Assembly (NCBI GenBank): GCA_030528355.1
Contig: JAUMZA010000007.1
Location: 1 to 52,332, forward strand
DNA length: 52,332 bases
Source of the DNA: Candidatus Saccharimonadota bacterium
Lineage (GTDB): Bacteria; Patescibacteriota; Saccharimonadia; Saccharimonadales; Saccharimonadaceae
Direction: 5' to 3'
How positions within the stretch are numbered: the first letter of the stretch is position 1; the number at the start of each line of letters is the position of its first letter. This document shows, piece after piece, positions 16,668-25,938 of the stretch. A program made the translations under genes and the position numbers. The notes below the pieces were generated by a model. The model did not search any database. It was given only the letters and a program-made list of their open reading frames with translations, and had not been told where the DNA came from.

Positions 16668-16694
16668 AGCCCTCTCGCAAGATTGAGAGGGCTT
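16668..16694. terminator. rho-independent terminator between converging genes
   Basis: AAGCCCTCTC (16668-16677) and GAGAGGGCTT (16685-16694) form a perfect 10-bp stem with a 7-base loop. A-runs precede and the gene at 16716-17528 converges, so it can serve both strands; the leftward tail (TTTTTAG) is the better one. Confidence 0.8.
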
Positions 16695-16715
16695 CAGGCT
16701 ATCAGCAGAATCTAC

Positions 16716-17528
16716 TCACTTCTTTTTATACCTACCCGCTACCGCCTTTAGTAATACACCCATCACATGCATATTGCCTTTGATTGGACTAATCTTTGTT
16801 GGGGTTTTGCCAGTTTTAGGATAGACACGAGTAACTGGTGTTTCTGCAGTTTTATACTGCTTACGGCGTGAGCTTTCGATAGCCAGGTAGTAATGAATTT
16901 CATACGTCTGGAAGATATCACGGAAGACATCAATATCGGTATCTTCGAGCAAACGACGGCTGTATGCACGGAAGCCGTTGGTTGTATCGGTGTGACGCTG
17001 CCCCGCAGCCAGGCTAATAAGTGGCACATGGATAAGATGTAAGCCGATTTCTCGAGAAAGCGGCGTATTTACCGCCTTGCCACCAGGAATAAAGCGAGAA
17101 CCCTGTACGTGATCGTAACCTTCATCAAGCAGTTTAATGAAATTAGGGATATCTTCGATACTATCTTTACCGTTACCATCCACAACCACAACACCCTCGT
17201 AGCCTTCATGCAACGCCCATGCAAAGGCCATACGCATTTGTGCACTCAACTTACCTGGACCTTTCTTTGTAAGCAAGGCGCGGACCTTTTGCCCTTTCAA
17301 GAAATCTAGCTCGAGGGAACCATCGGTACTGCCGCCATCTGCCACCACAATATCAATCTGCTCAGCCAGTGGCTTCATTCGCTGAAGCTGCTTTTGAATA
17401 CGTTCACCTTCGTTAATCACAAAGACACATACGCAGTATTTCTGCTTCTTCTTATGTACTTCATCAAAAGTGAAGTCAGGAAACTGCCAATCTGGATGGG
17501 CGTTTCGTATCTTTTCTACATAGGTCAT
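16716..17528 (-). CDS. GT2-family glycosyltransferase (dolichol-phosphate-mannose-synthase-like)
   Basis: A 270-residue GT-A enzyme. VFVINEGERIQKQL is the first strand, VVADGGSTDGSL the nucleotide-binding segment and VVVVDGNGKDSIEDIP the metal-binding region, followed by GSRFIPGG and TNGFRAYS. There are no membrane helices, so it is a soluble or peripheral DPM1-like enzyme that loads a sugar on a polyprenyl phosphate or adds it to a glycan. Shine-Dalgarno GGAGGG precedes the ATG. It is last in a four-gene leftward operon (21028 to 16716). Confidence 0.88.
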   Translation of the reverse strand: MTYVEKIRNAHPDWQFPDFTFDEVHKKKQKYCVCVFVINEGERIQKQLQRMKPLAEQIDIVVADGGSTDGSLELDFLKGQKVRALLTKKGPGKLSAQMRMAFAWALHEGYEGVVVVDGNGKDSIEDIPNFIKLLDEGYDHVQGSRFIPGGKAVNTPLSREIGLHLIHVPLISLAAGQRHTDTTNGFRAYSRRLLEDTDIDVFRDIFQTYEIHYYLAIESSRRKQYKTAETPVTRVYPKTGKTPTKISPIKGNMHVMGVLLKAVAGRYKKK

Positions 17529-17540
17529 ATCTTTCCCTCC

Positions 17541-18539
17541 TTATTCTGAAAGATTTTTACGTTTAGTATCAGCAATTGCAACAGTACTGCTTAATTCGTC
17601 CATGACAATATATGGTGCATCATTGCGAGCTTCTTTCAGAATTTTACCAATATATTCTGCCAATATAACCATAAACATAAACAACAAGAAGAACATACCA
17701 GAAAGCTGCAATGACATAGTCGTCCAGCCGGCTGCAATATCTTGCTTAAATAATGCCACACAAACAACATAGATGGCATACAGCAGGTTAACCACGCTTG
17801 CCAGTACGCCAATCCACGACATTACCCGTAGCGGCTGCGTTGAGTGGCTAGTCACCACATCTATCGCCTCAAGCACACCTGTCTTTAGACCCCGGCTGCG
17901 AGTAGGGTCTTCTTTGGTTTCATACTCATGCTCTACGCAACTATAGCCAATCTGCCGAATCAAGTGGCGAATATGACCATCATGCCGATTGGTAGTAGCA
18001 ACCGAGCGTACCGCTCGCCGGCTTAGTGCGATAAAATAGGTAGCCGTTGCAGGGATATTTACGCCCAAATGGCGACGATTATACCAATAAAACAGCTGAC
18101 GACCAACACCGGATTGGATCATAGTAGTCTCAGCAACAGCCGCTACACCATTTACAATATCGTATGTCTTATTTTTTTCGACCATGGCAGGAATTTCTGA
18201 AATCGGATCAAGTGATGGATTAACCAGCACAACATAATCACCAATTGCACCCTGAATACCTGCCATCAGGGCCGTGTCGTAACTATATTCACGAGATAAG
18301 CGAATTAAGCGTATACATGGCAATTCGCCAAGCAAAGCCACCACCTTTTGCACAGTAGCACTACTCAGCGCGTTATCTATCACGATAATTTCGTAATTTT
18401 CGTACTTACTTGCAAGCAATTCTGAAAGTTCGGTAATATAAGTGTCGAGTGAGTCATACTCCACCCGCGCCCCTACAACCACCGATACAAAAATATCCTC
18501 ACGCACCGCTTTTTTGCTACTTTGCTTCCTTTTGGCCAT
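17541..18539 (-). CDS. GT2-family protein with two C-terminal membrane helices, altered catalytic motifs
   Basis: A 332-residue protein with the architecture of ArnC/GtrB-type polyprenyl-phosphate glycosyltransferases: a GT-A domain (about 10-230) and two membrane helices (about 232-300). The strands and SREYSYDTALMAGIQGAIGDYV are conserved. The donor motif, usually DDGSTD, reads IDNALSSA, and the metal motif, usually DADLQDP, reads NPSLDP, so two key acids are missing. It may be inactive, metal-independent, or a partner of the intact GT2 just downstream (12 bases away). The start overlaps the end of the FAD-protein gene by 23 bases and has the SD GGGAGG. Confidence 0.82.
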   Translation of the reverse strand: MAKRKQSSKKAVREDIFVSVVVGARVEYDSLDTYITELSELLASKYENYEIIVIDNALSSATVQKVVALLGELPCIRLIRLSREYSYDTALMAGIQGAIGDYVVLVNPSLDPISEIPAMVEKNKTYDIVNGVAAVAETTMIQSGVGRQLFYWYNRRHLGVNIPATATYFIALSRRAVRSVATTNRHDGHIRHLIRQIGYSCVEHEYETKEDPTRSRGLKTGVLEAIDVVTSHSTQPLRVMSWIGVLASVVNLLYAIYVVCVALFKQDIAAGWTTMSLQLSGMFFLLFMFMVILAEYIGKILKEARNDAPYIVMDELSSTVAIADTKRKNLSE

Positions 18540-19656
18540 ATATCCTCCCTAACTCCTCAAATGCGTCGTAAATATTATCTAATTTTCCACCCATAATGCA
18601 CACATAGCCATCATTGCCAAAATCATTTCGAAAGAGAATTGGCCGACTGTCGTCATCCTCACTCTTCACTAGTACTGTCTTTACCTCTACGATTGACTCT
18701 CGATATTTCATGTCTTTCAATGCAGGGATAAACCGTACTACATCATTATACATCTGATTATAGTTTGAATGAAATGGGCGATTTTTTAGATACTCGTGCG
18801 TCTTAATACGCTCCTCGCTCGTATGCTCATCATCAATCCACGATTCATGCGGCGTATACCGCACATGCGACAATGTATATAGCTGCTTTGAAGGAAATGG
18901 CATAATCGAAAAGAATGGACCGTCCATCATAGTAATGCTAAAATCTTTTAATTTTTGCGGCAGCTCGACCAAGCACATTTCCGTAATTTCATGCTTTAAG
19001 CCCACTAGTGGCAAGCCAGAGGCACGATGCAGCGTATTGATATTTGAGTAGGTGCAATTGAGCACAAAGTTACCTGTATGCGTGGCCTTATCTGTAACAA
19101 CCGCAATTTCTCCGCCCTGTGTTTTTGGTAGTTGGATTTTCTGCACTGATTCACCCAGGCTAATAGTAATGCCTTTGTGCTTCTTGATACGCTCGAGTAG
19201 TAAGGTGCGTAGTTTACGAGAATCAAATGCATACTCCTTCACCTTGAACACTTCTTCCACCAGCGAAGGGTTAAACATTGCCTGAATATCCGCTGAGGCC
19301 GGATGCACTTCTGCACCAATTTTTTCACAAAAGCCCTTAAACTGGCGAGCGTTAACTTTTGAAAGGTGCTTGGCAACACCATAATATTTCTCAAAATCAG
19401 CCACCACCGCCGGGCCATATTCGTCAACAAATACCGGAAAGTTCACCGCCGAGCGATAGCCCGTCAGCACACTACGTGGATAGTGGTAGCCATTATGCAC
19501 CCTCGCCTGATTCACATATGATGCCCTATCCATAAGCGATGTTTCTTTTTCGATAATAGTAATGTCATCTACGCCCAGCCGCTCGTACAAGTACAGTGCG
19601 ATACGCAGGCCATAAAAGCCACCGCCGATAATGATCGTCTTATTTGCGTGCACCAC
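18517..19656 (-). CDS. FAD-dependent oxidoreductase (DAO superfamily)
   Basis: A 379-residue flavoprotein. The N-terminal Rossmann motif is IIIGGGFYGLRIALYLYERL, followed by an Asp/Glu-containing strand (ITIIEKE), RVHNGYHYPRS in the family position for substrate contact, and CIMGGKLDNIYDAFEELG at the C-terminus for FAD closure. Related enzymes in glycan clusters oxidise a sugar or a small metabolite, but the substrate cannot be read from sequence. It starts at GTG 19656 or 19653 after AGGAAGGGC and overlaps the upstream membrane protein gene by 17 bases, so it belongs to the same operon. Confidence 0.83.
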   Translation of the reverse strand: MVHANKTIIIGGGFYGLRIALYLYERLGVDDITIIEKETSLMDRASYVNQARVHNGYHYPRSVLTGYRSAVNFPVFVDEYGPAVVADFEKYYGVAKHLSKVNARQFKGFCEKIGAEVHPASADIQAMFNPSLVEEVFKVKEYAFDSRKLRTLLLERIKKHKGITISLGESVQKIQLPKTQGGEIAVVTDKATHTGNFVLNCTYSNINTLHRASGLPLVGLKHEITEMCLVELPQKLKDFSITMMDGPFFSIMPFPSKQLYTLSHVRYTPHESWIDDEHTSEERIKTHEYLKNRPFHSNYNQMYNDVVRFIPALKDMKYRESIVEVKTVLVKSEDDDSRPILFRNDFGNDGYVCIMGGKLDNIYDAFEELGRIYGQKEAK

Positions 19657-21028
19657 TTTTGCCCTTCCTGTGCTTTATCATCTCCGCCACTACACAGCCA
19701 ATTGCCATATAGCAAATAAACAGCATTGGTAAGTAGAATATAATCGCATTAAGATGTGCATGCGGATACACATGCCCCGGCATGAGTACAATCCACGTCA
19801 TCCACGCCAGCACCGAAACCCAAAAGCCATACAGTAAGCTACGGTAGTACTTTTTATACTGCTTACTGTGTTTAATGCGACGGATCGCCAAAAATCCATA
19901 CACCATAAACGCCGCTACAGATTGCAACACCACCCCAAACACACCAGCAATACTAATCGGCAGAGTGACGGCAGGCAAGAGTAGGTAGTTAATAGCTGAA
20001 ATGGCCGCATACTTGACTGGTGAGCCGTTGCCGTCCTTAAGAAACTCAAGATCGGTGAATCTATCTATGAATGCATATACATCTGGCAGAGTAACTTGCG
20101 TGCCAAGAATAACGTACGGCTGCATACGTTGCAACCCTGCGACAGAGCGCTCACTCGAACGCTCACGAAGCCGTGCAGTGGCCTCATCCCAAGACCCGTA
20201 GTGCTGACTGAGTGTACCAAGGTGCGTAGCGATTGCGCCGCCTAGAGCAATCACACTAATACCTGCAACAATCATCGCTTGCTTCCAGTACTTCCACAGC
20301 GGAGCCGTTGATTTGATTGCCTCATACATCACCACTGGAACAAGGACTGATACCGCCACCACTGTTACATGCTCATATCCGTTTAGTAGTTTTACATACA
20401 AAAGCACCGCCTCGATACCATAAAACACCCGCGATAGCCCCCTGCCCTTAAACCATGGGTACGCCAATAGTGCAAAGGCGAACGGCAATAGCATCATCCA
20501 TTCAAACCAGTACAAATTGCGTGCATACCCTACAATCCACGGGCTCACTGCCGCCAGGGTATACATTACCGATGTCGGTACTAGACCAACTAGTCGATAC
20601 ACCGCCACAATAATCATCATTACTACTGCCGCAGAGAGCATAGAAAGTAGCAGCTCCACCTTGCGAAGATAGCGATCGATATCACTCTTTTCTTGAGGTG
20701 CAAAAGCTGCAACAACTCTCGCCTGTGCTCCATATTGCGAGTCATACGGCACCATCGCTTTATCATGACAAAACTGCTCTTTTGCCATATTGGCATTAAA
20801 AAATGAAAGTGCAACCTTATCTGTACCTTTTTGGTACACTGGGCCATCGTATTTATGCAAACCCTTGCACACAGCTGCATTTTCTACAATCACCCGAGAG
20901 TCGGCCTGAAACCCATCAAACCAATCCTTATTCAACCCCACCTGAAAAAAGTTGCCATGAAATGACACAACCAACAAAAGCCATGCCAAAAAAATAGTAA
21001 TATATTTTCTCTTTCCCTCTAACCACAT
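19640..21028 (-). CDS. polytopic membrane protein, probably glycan-related
   Basis: A 462-residue protein with about nine to ten membrane helices and one sizeable outward loop after the first helix (FQADSRVIVENAAVCKGLHK and beyond). The helix pattern resembles GT-C enzymes or YfhO-like proteins, but no diagnostic motif is visible. It heads a four-gene operon with the FAD protein and two GT2 proteins. ATG 21040 lies within a TATAAT hexamer (plus 21039-21044). If that is the promoter, translation starts at ATG 21028, 10 bases downstream, which is the start chosen here. Confidence 0.7.
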   Translation of the reverse strand: MWLEGKRKYITIFLAWLLLVVSFHGNFFQVGLNKDWFDGFQADSRVIVENAAVCKGLHKYDGPVYQKGTDKVALSFFNANMAKEQFCHDKAMVPYDSQYGAQARVVAAFAPQEKSDIDRYLRKVELLLSMLSAAVVMMIIVAVYRLVGLVPTSVMYTLAAVSPWIVGYARNLYWFEWMMLLPFAFALLAYPWFKGRGLSRVFYGIEAVLLYVKLLNGYEHVTVVAVSVLVPVVMYEAIKSTAPLWKYWKQAMIVAGISVIALGGAIATHLGTLSQHYGSWDEATARLRERSSERSVAGLQRMQPYVILGTQVTLPDVYAFIDRFTDLEFLKDGNGSPVKYAAISAINYLLLPAVTLPISIAGVFGVVLQSVAAFMVYGFLAIRRIKHSKQYKKYYRSLLYGFWVSVLAWMTWIVLMPGHVYPHAHLNAIIFYLPMLFICYMAIGCVVAEMIKHRKGKSGARK

Positions 21029-21088
21029 ATTGTTACTCATTATACAATAAAAACCAGCTTTTTACCTATTATCACCCACTCCAGGTGT

Positions 21089-21120
21089 TATAATAAACAA
21101 AAAGAGGGAGTTGTTACATA
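21089..21120 (+). promoter_or_regulatory. promoter and ribosome site of the two-domain glycosyltransferase gene
   Basis: TATAAT at 21089-21094 is followed by a roughly 20-base leader that contains AGAGGGAG. This gene, unlike many others here, has a normal led message. The leftward promoter for the gene ending at 19640 lies 45 bases away. Confidence 0.55.
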
Positions 21121-23280
21121 ATGAGAACCGACTTATCAATCGTTATTACCGCCCACAACGAGGGCTTAATCGCACATAAAACTATGCGTTCGGTACAGGC
21201 AGCTATCGACGAACTAGAAAAGAAATCTGTTTCGTACGAAGTGATCATCTCTGTCGATAATGGTGATGCTGACACTCTTGCCTACTTTGCACGCTATGCA
21301 TCCAAAAAACACTACCGAGTACTTGAAGTCTCGTTCCGAGACCTGTCTGCCTCACGCAACAATGCAGCGGTAAATGCAAAGGGTGAGTTTATTGCATTTC
21401 TTGATGCTGACGATCTTGTTTCAAAAGAGTGGTACCTTAAAGGGTACCTGCTTGCCCGTAAGTATAAAAAGGATGTTATTGTACATCCAGAAGTTTCTAT
21501 CACCTTTGGCGACGACCATCTAGCCTGGAAGAAGCGGGATTCAGGCAATGCCACTCATGACACTTTGTGTTTTGTTGATAATAACTTATGGGATTCACCA
21601 TGTCTTGCTCGACGCTCCGTATTTTTGCAACATCCGTATCACCCAAATGGTCAAGGACTTGGGTTTGAAGATAAACAATTTAACAGTCAGACGTTTGCAG
21701 CCGGTATTGCACACAAAGTGGCTCCGCAAACTGTTTTGTTTGTGCGACGAAAAGTCAGCGGCTCAATGCTGATGCAAGCTACAACTGATCGAGTAACTAT
21801 GGCTCCTAGCGACTTGCTTTCGTTTGAATCGATTAGCAAGCTCGACATCACTCCATACCTTCAGCAGCCAATTTATCAGCCACCAACCGCTACTCGTCGA
21901 CTACTTTCTTATACCACCCAAAAAGCCCGGCACGTTGCAAAAAAAGTGCACACACACGGCAAAAAGTACGAGCTATACCGCAAGGCCATGCATCCTCTGC
22001 GAGAAAAGCGTCAAGCTGCTATTCTAGAGGCATTAATGGAACGTTACCCTGCCCGGCTAGTGACCGCCTGGCGAGAAGCACATATTATCGATAATCAGCT
22101 ATTCCCTGCAAAGGCGCTCCTGAGGGGCTTGTGGTGGTACAACGCCGAAAACATCACACCAGGTGTACGCTACACCCAGCTAGTGCAAAGTCTACAACAA
22201 AAGCCAGACACCCTCTTCTTTGTACCGCATATTATTAAGGGCGGTGCAGACAAGCTCTTCATTAATTATTCGGCTGAACTTGCAGCTACCCATAAAGATT
22301 GGCACATTGCAATGTTGCAAACCGAAGCTAAAACAAGCGTCTGGCGAGATAAGATTTCGCCAGCGGTTGAGTTTATTGATTTATATAAACTATTTGCCGA
22401 TCTTGATAGAGATACACAGTATCGACTGCTCGCCACTTTTATTACACAAAATCACATTAAGCGAATTATTATTGGCAACTCTCAGCTAGCCTATGATTTC
22501 GTGAGCATTCATCAAACGCTAATTAAAAAGCTTGATATTGCAGTGTACTGCTTTGCCTTTGGTGAAGAATTTGATGAAGAGGGTCGATTGTGGGGTCATA
22601 TTCACACAGGTATCCCTCGTATTTACCCGGTTATACACCGTATCATTACCGATAACACTAATACAGTCAATAAGCTCGAACATGAATATGCCTTTGACAG
22701 AAACCGCTTCGCAGTACACTACCAACCAACCGACGTGACAGTACAGTCGCCTGCCGAACATAGCCACACTCCGCTAAAGGTATTATGGGCAAGCCGTGTC
22801 TGCAAGCAGAAGCGTCCGGACATTCTCAAGGCAGTTTCCCGCAAGCTCGACCCTTCACTCTATAGCATAACAGCCTACGGACAGCTAGAAGAAGGCTTGA
22901 CGGCTGATTACTTTGCCGATTCCCAGGTAAAGTACAAGGGTGCGTTTAACGGGATGAATAATCTACCGACTAACGAGTACGATATCTTCCTCTACACCTC
23001 TGAGGGTGATGGCGTGCCAAATATCCTACAAGAAATCACCGCAAGCGGCCTGCCGATTGTCGCATCAAACGTTGGCGGTATTCGAGAGTTCATTATGACA
23101 AACAAGACCGGCTACCTGATCGAGGATCATAATGATATTGACGCCTATGTCGCCGCCATTACTACTCTGGCTGATGCAAAGTTGCGTAAAAAGCTAGTGA
23201 AGGGAGCCCAGAAGCTACTGGCTACACAATTTTCACACAATACTTGGCATGAAGCAATCGCACGTGATTTTGATAAGTAA
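21121..23280 (+). CDS. two-domain glycosyltransferase, GT2 plus GT4
   Basis: A 719-residue fusion. Residues 1-300 are a GT2 domain: SIVITAHNEG, EVIISVDNGDAD, and the D-x-D motif in FLDADDLVSKEWY. Residues about 345-719 are a GT4/GT-B enzyme with PHIIKGGADKLFINY early, a donor site VLWASRVCKQKRPD, and EGDGVPNILQEITASGLPIV carrying E-x7-E. One polypeptide therefore holds an inverting and a retaining transferase, which suggests that it adds two sugars in turn. It is a single-gene unit, converging on the large secreted protein gene. Confidence 0.88.
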   Translation: MRTDLSIVITAHNEGLIAHKTMRSVQAAIDELEKKSVSYEVIISVDNGDADTLAYFARYASKKHYRVLEVSFRDLSASRNNAAVNAKGEFIAFLDADDLVSKEWYLKGYLLARKYKKDVIVHPEVSITFGDDHLAWKKRDSGNATHDTLCFVDNNLWDSPCLARRSVFLQHPYHPNGQGLGFEDKQFNSQTFAAGIAHKVAPQTVLFVRRKVSGSMLMQATTDRVTMAPSDLLSFESISKLDITPYLQQPIYQPPTATRRLLSYTTQKARHVAKKVHTHGKKYELYRKAMHPLREKRQAAILEALMERYPARLVTAWREAHIIDNQLFPAKALLRGLWWYNAENITPGVRYTQLVQSLQQKPDTLFFVPHIIKGGADKLFINYSAELAATHKDWHIAMLQTEAKTSVWRDKISPAVEFIDLYKLFADLDRDTQYRLLATFITQNHIKRIIIGNSQLAYDFVSIHQTLIKKLDIAVYCFAFGEEFDEEGRLWGHIHTGIPRIYPVIHRIITDNTNTVNKLEHEYAFDRNRFAVHYQPTDVTVQSPAEHSHTPLKVLWASRVCKQKRPDILKAVSRKLDPSLYSITAYGQLEEGLTADYFADSQVKYKGAFNGMNNLPTNEYDIFLYTSEGDGVPNILQEITASGLPIVASNVGGIREFIMTNKTGYLIEDHNDIDAYVAAITTLADAKLRKKLVKGAQKLLATQFSHNTWHEAIARDFDK

Positions 23281-23316
23281 ATCCTGCTAGCCGCTCAAAT
23301 CCAGTTCTGCTGCAGT

Positions 23317-25938
23317 TTACCGAATCGTAAATTGCAGTTTTGCTGGTTCAGCACCCGTTGCGAGTGCAGGCGTCCAGTTATCGTACCAATGCTTGCCGTC
23401 AAACATTGAGAAGAATGCACGATAGGTGCCAGCAGGGAAGTGGCGACTGCGAGAGAAGGTTTTTACTTCGTGCGGTGCAAGCGTCTGCAAGTCAAGACAG
23501 CCGATATCGTAGTTTCGCTGATCACCCCCACGCACAATGTAGCAAAGTTTTTTGTTAACTACTCGAGGAAAGGGCGAGTCGTTCTTTACAGCAAATGAGC
23601 CAGTTGCAATACCGTTGATTGCGGGGGTGATTGCGAGACCTTGCGACAATAGTGGGTTATCTCGAACAGTAAACTGCAGCTGAGTTGGCTCGCTACCGGT
23701 CTCACGGTCAAACGTCCAGTTATCGTACCAATATTTGCCGTCAAACATTGAGAAGAATGCACGATAGGTGCCAGCCTCCACAATCGAACGTGAACCTTTG
23801 TAGGCAAGCTCCTGACCCGGCTGCAGCACCCCGATATCCAAGCAGCCGAAATCATTATTTGCACCCCTGTCACTGCGTACAATGTAGCAAAGTTTTTTAT
23901 TGACCGTAACTGCCCTATTACTGCCGTTACGCACCTTAAAACTACCAGTTAGTACATTACCCGCAGAAATTAATGGATTGTCAATCATCAACCCTTGAGA
24001 TAGCGTAGGATTATCCTTTACCGCAACCGCCAGCTGAGTTGGCTCGCTACCGGTCTCACGGTCAAACGTCCAGTTATCGTACCAATGCTTGCCGTCAAAC
24101 ATTGAGAAGAATGCACGATAGGTGCCTTTTTTATCAAACGTCCTTGAACCACGGTATGTAAGCTCTTCACCAGGCTTCATAGTGCCTATATCTAAACAAC
24201 CAAGGTCGTAATTGCCGCCAAAATCAGGACGCACAATGTAGCAAAGTTTTTTATTGACCGTAACTGCCCTGTTACCAAAATTCTTAATAGTAAACGATCC
24301 GGTTACTTTGTCGCCAGCGTAGATGCGATCGCTATGTAATGTAATACCTTTGATAAGTGTTGGACTACCCTTTACAACAAAACTGGTACGGTTAGTTGCA
24401 CCAGGTGCAGGTGCAGGCAGTGCGCCAAGCGACCACACCTTGCGATTATCCAAGGTTGCACTTACCATAGCATTATAGCGACCACTTTCCTGCGGAGTAA
24501 ATGGCTTTATATAGTTGTATTCTTGACCAGCAGCTAACGATGTAACTGTATCGAATGGCACATCGGCATTTTTCCCGCTCGGGCTACCTATGCCAAGTCC
24601 AAAATATCCAAGATTTACCGGATGTGCACTATTGTTTTTAACAGTAAATCGCACATTGGTCGTCTGCCCAACATGGAGACTTTCGGCATTATCCACCACA
24701 GGATCACCAACCACTGTAGGCGTCTGCTTTACTTGTGTCATACCAATCTTTCGACTCACCCCTGCGATGGCGGATGGGTATGTATTATTCCAACCATAAT
24801 GCGAAGTATAGTTAACAACCTCAAAACTATAGGTGTCCTCTTTATCGAACGTACGGTAGGCTTCGTAACGATACTCTTGCCACGGGGAAAGCACTACGTG
24901 TCGAGCACCAAAATCATAGTTCTTCCCTGCACTATCACGTGCTGCAATAGCGATAGTACCTAAATCAATACTGGTGCCGCTGTTATTCTTTACTACGAAC
25001 GAGGCTTTGGTTGGGATTGAGGTGTATAGTTCACTATTGTAGTCATTGCTAATTTTTAAGGATGAGCTCATGACCGCTGTGCCGTGCGAAGAGCCAAACC
25101 AATCAGAAAAATACAAGAAGAAGTTTCGATTACCATAAGCACTACAGCCATCGCCAGTACCATACTGGGCGTTTAGAGCGGCTTGATTTGGGCGGTACGG
25201 AGTATAGGTATACAGAGCCACTGTTGCACGATTTTCGATATACACACTACTTGAGCCACAGCTGGCATTAGGACTCCACTGAATTGTGTTCCAGCCAGTA
25301 TTAAATGACACATACCAGCCAGGCTTATTATCCATGTAACCACGGAAGTGTCGAGCAGCCTGGTACACCTGAGAAGCAAAACTTTTATAGGCAGGGTCAC
25401 ATACTGGTGCACCTGGGGCGACATTATCCGGGCAGCCAAAGCCCATTGCTTCGGTGAATTGTCGGAACATTGGCCACTGATCTGTCACTAGTCCGTTTTC
25501 TTTTTGCAGTGTAGCGATGATCACCTGCGGATTAATATTAAATTGCCGAGAATAATTGTAGATAATCTGTGCTGCACTAATCGCCCCGGCTGGCGTACCC
25601 TTACTGTAATTATTTTCACCTGTTACCGGATTTTCCATGTAATCAGTAAGGCAGCGATATGGTGGGTAATTTCTCCTCGATTCTAGCCACTGACGGCGGG
25701 TGCCTCCGCCCAGCTCGGAACGCTTTTCGCCCCATGTGTCGCAGGTGCCAATTTTACTATTAAGAAAGTTTTGAATCTCTTGCACCGACATAGAATTCGC
25801 ATTAGTAAAAATTGCATCATCAATAATCCTGCCAGGATTAAACTGGCGAGCATCAGCCGCATAGCTTAGCTGTGCAATCGCACCCGCAGCCACAAGAGCA
25901 ACTAGCCCAGCCCGCAAACCATACTGCAATAGCCTCAT
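23317..25938 (-). CDS. secreted lysozyme-like protein with Ig-like repeats
   Basis: An 873-residue exported protein. A signal peptide (about 1-28, ending SYAAD) leads to a module of about 270 residues with ISAAQIIYNYSRQFNINPQV and LQKENGL. This is the helix-plus-Glu arrangement of lysozyme-like or glucosaminidase-type peptidoglycan hydrolases, followed by FFLYFSDWFG. Then come five Ig/CARDB-like domains of 110-120 residues; the last three are close copies with VNKKLCYIV, GCLDIG and GTYRAFFSMFDGKHWYDNWT (residues 604-623, 722-741, 836-855). No LPXTG or membrane anchor is visible, so surface attachment may be through the repeats. The start overlaps the upstream stop (ATGA). Confidence 0.82.
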   Translation of the reverse strand: MRLLQYGLRAGLVALVAAGAIAQLSYAADARQFNPGRIIDDAIFTNANSMSVQEIQNFLNSKIGTCDTWGEKRSELGGGTRRQWLESRRNYPPYRCLTDYMENPVTGENNYSKGTPAGAISAAQIIYNYSRQFNINPQVIIATLQKENGLVTDQWPMFRQFTEAMGFGCPDNVAPGAPVCDPAYKSFASQVYQAARHFRGYMDNKPGWYVSFNTGWNTIQWSPNASCGSSSVYIENRATVALYTYTPYRPNQAALNAQYGTGDGCSAYGNRNFFLYFSDWFGSSHGTAVMSSSLKISNDYNSELYTSIPTKASFVVKNNSGTSIDLGTIAIAARDSAGKNYDFGARHVVLSPWQEYRYEAYRTFDKEDTYSFEVVNYTSHYGWNNTYPSAIAGVSRKIGMTQVKQTPTVVGDPVVDNAESLHVGQTTNVRFTVKNNSAHPVNLGYFGLGIGSPSGKNADVPFDTVTSLAAGQEYNYIKPFTPQESGRYNAMVSATLDNRKVWSLGALPAPAPGATNRTSFVVKGSPTLIKGITLHSDRIYAGDKVTGSFTIKNFGNRAVTVNKKLCYIVRPDFGGNYDLGCLDIGTMKPGEELTYRGSRTFDKKGTYRAFFSMFDGKHWYDNWTFDRETGSEPTQLAVAVKDNPTLSQGLMIDNPLISAGNVLTGSFKVRNGSNRAVTVNKKLCYIVRSDRGANNDFGCLDIGVLQPGQELAYKGSRSIVEAGTYRAFFSMFDGKYWYDNWTFDRETGSEPTQLQFTVRDNPLLSQGLAITPAINGIATGSFAVKNDSPFPRVVNKKLCYIVRGGDQRNYDIGCLDLQTLAPHEVKTFSRSRHFPAGTYRAFFSMFDGKHWYDNWTPALATGAEPAKLQFTIR
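23372..24126 (-). repeat. three near-identical 59-bp coding repeats
   Basis: Copies at 23372-23430, 23714-23772 and 24068-24126 are almost base-identical and encode the same WYDNW-containing block in each of the last three Ig-like domains. Wider similarity extends upstream of each copy. The nucleotide conservation, not just protein conservation, points to recent duplication or gene conversion. Confidence 0.9.
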
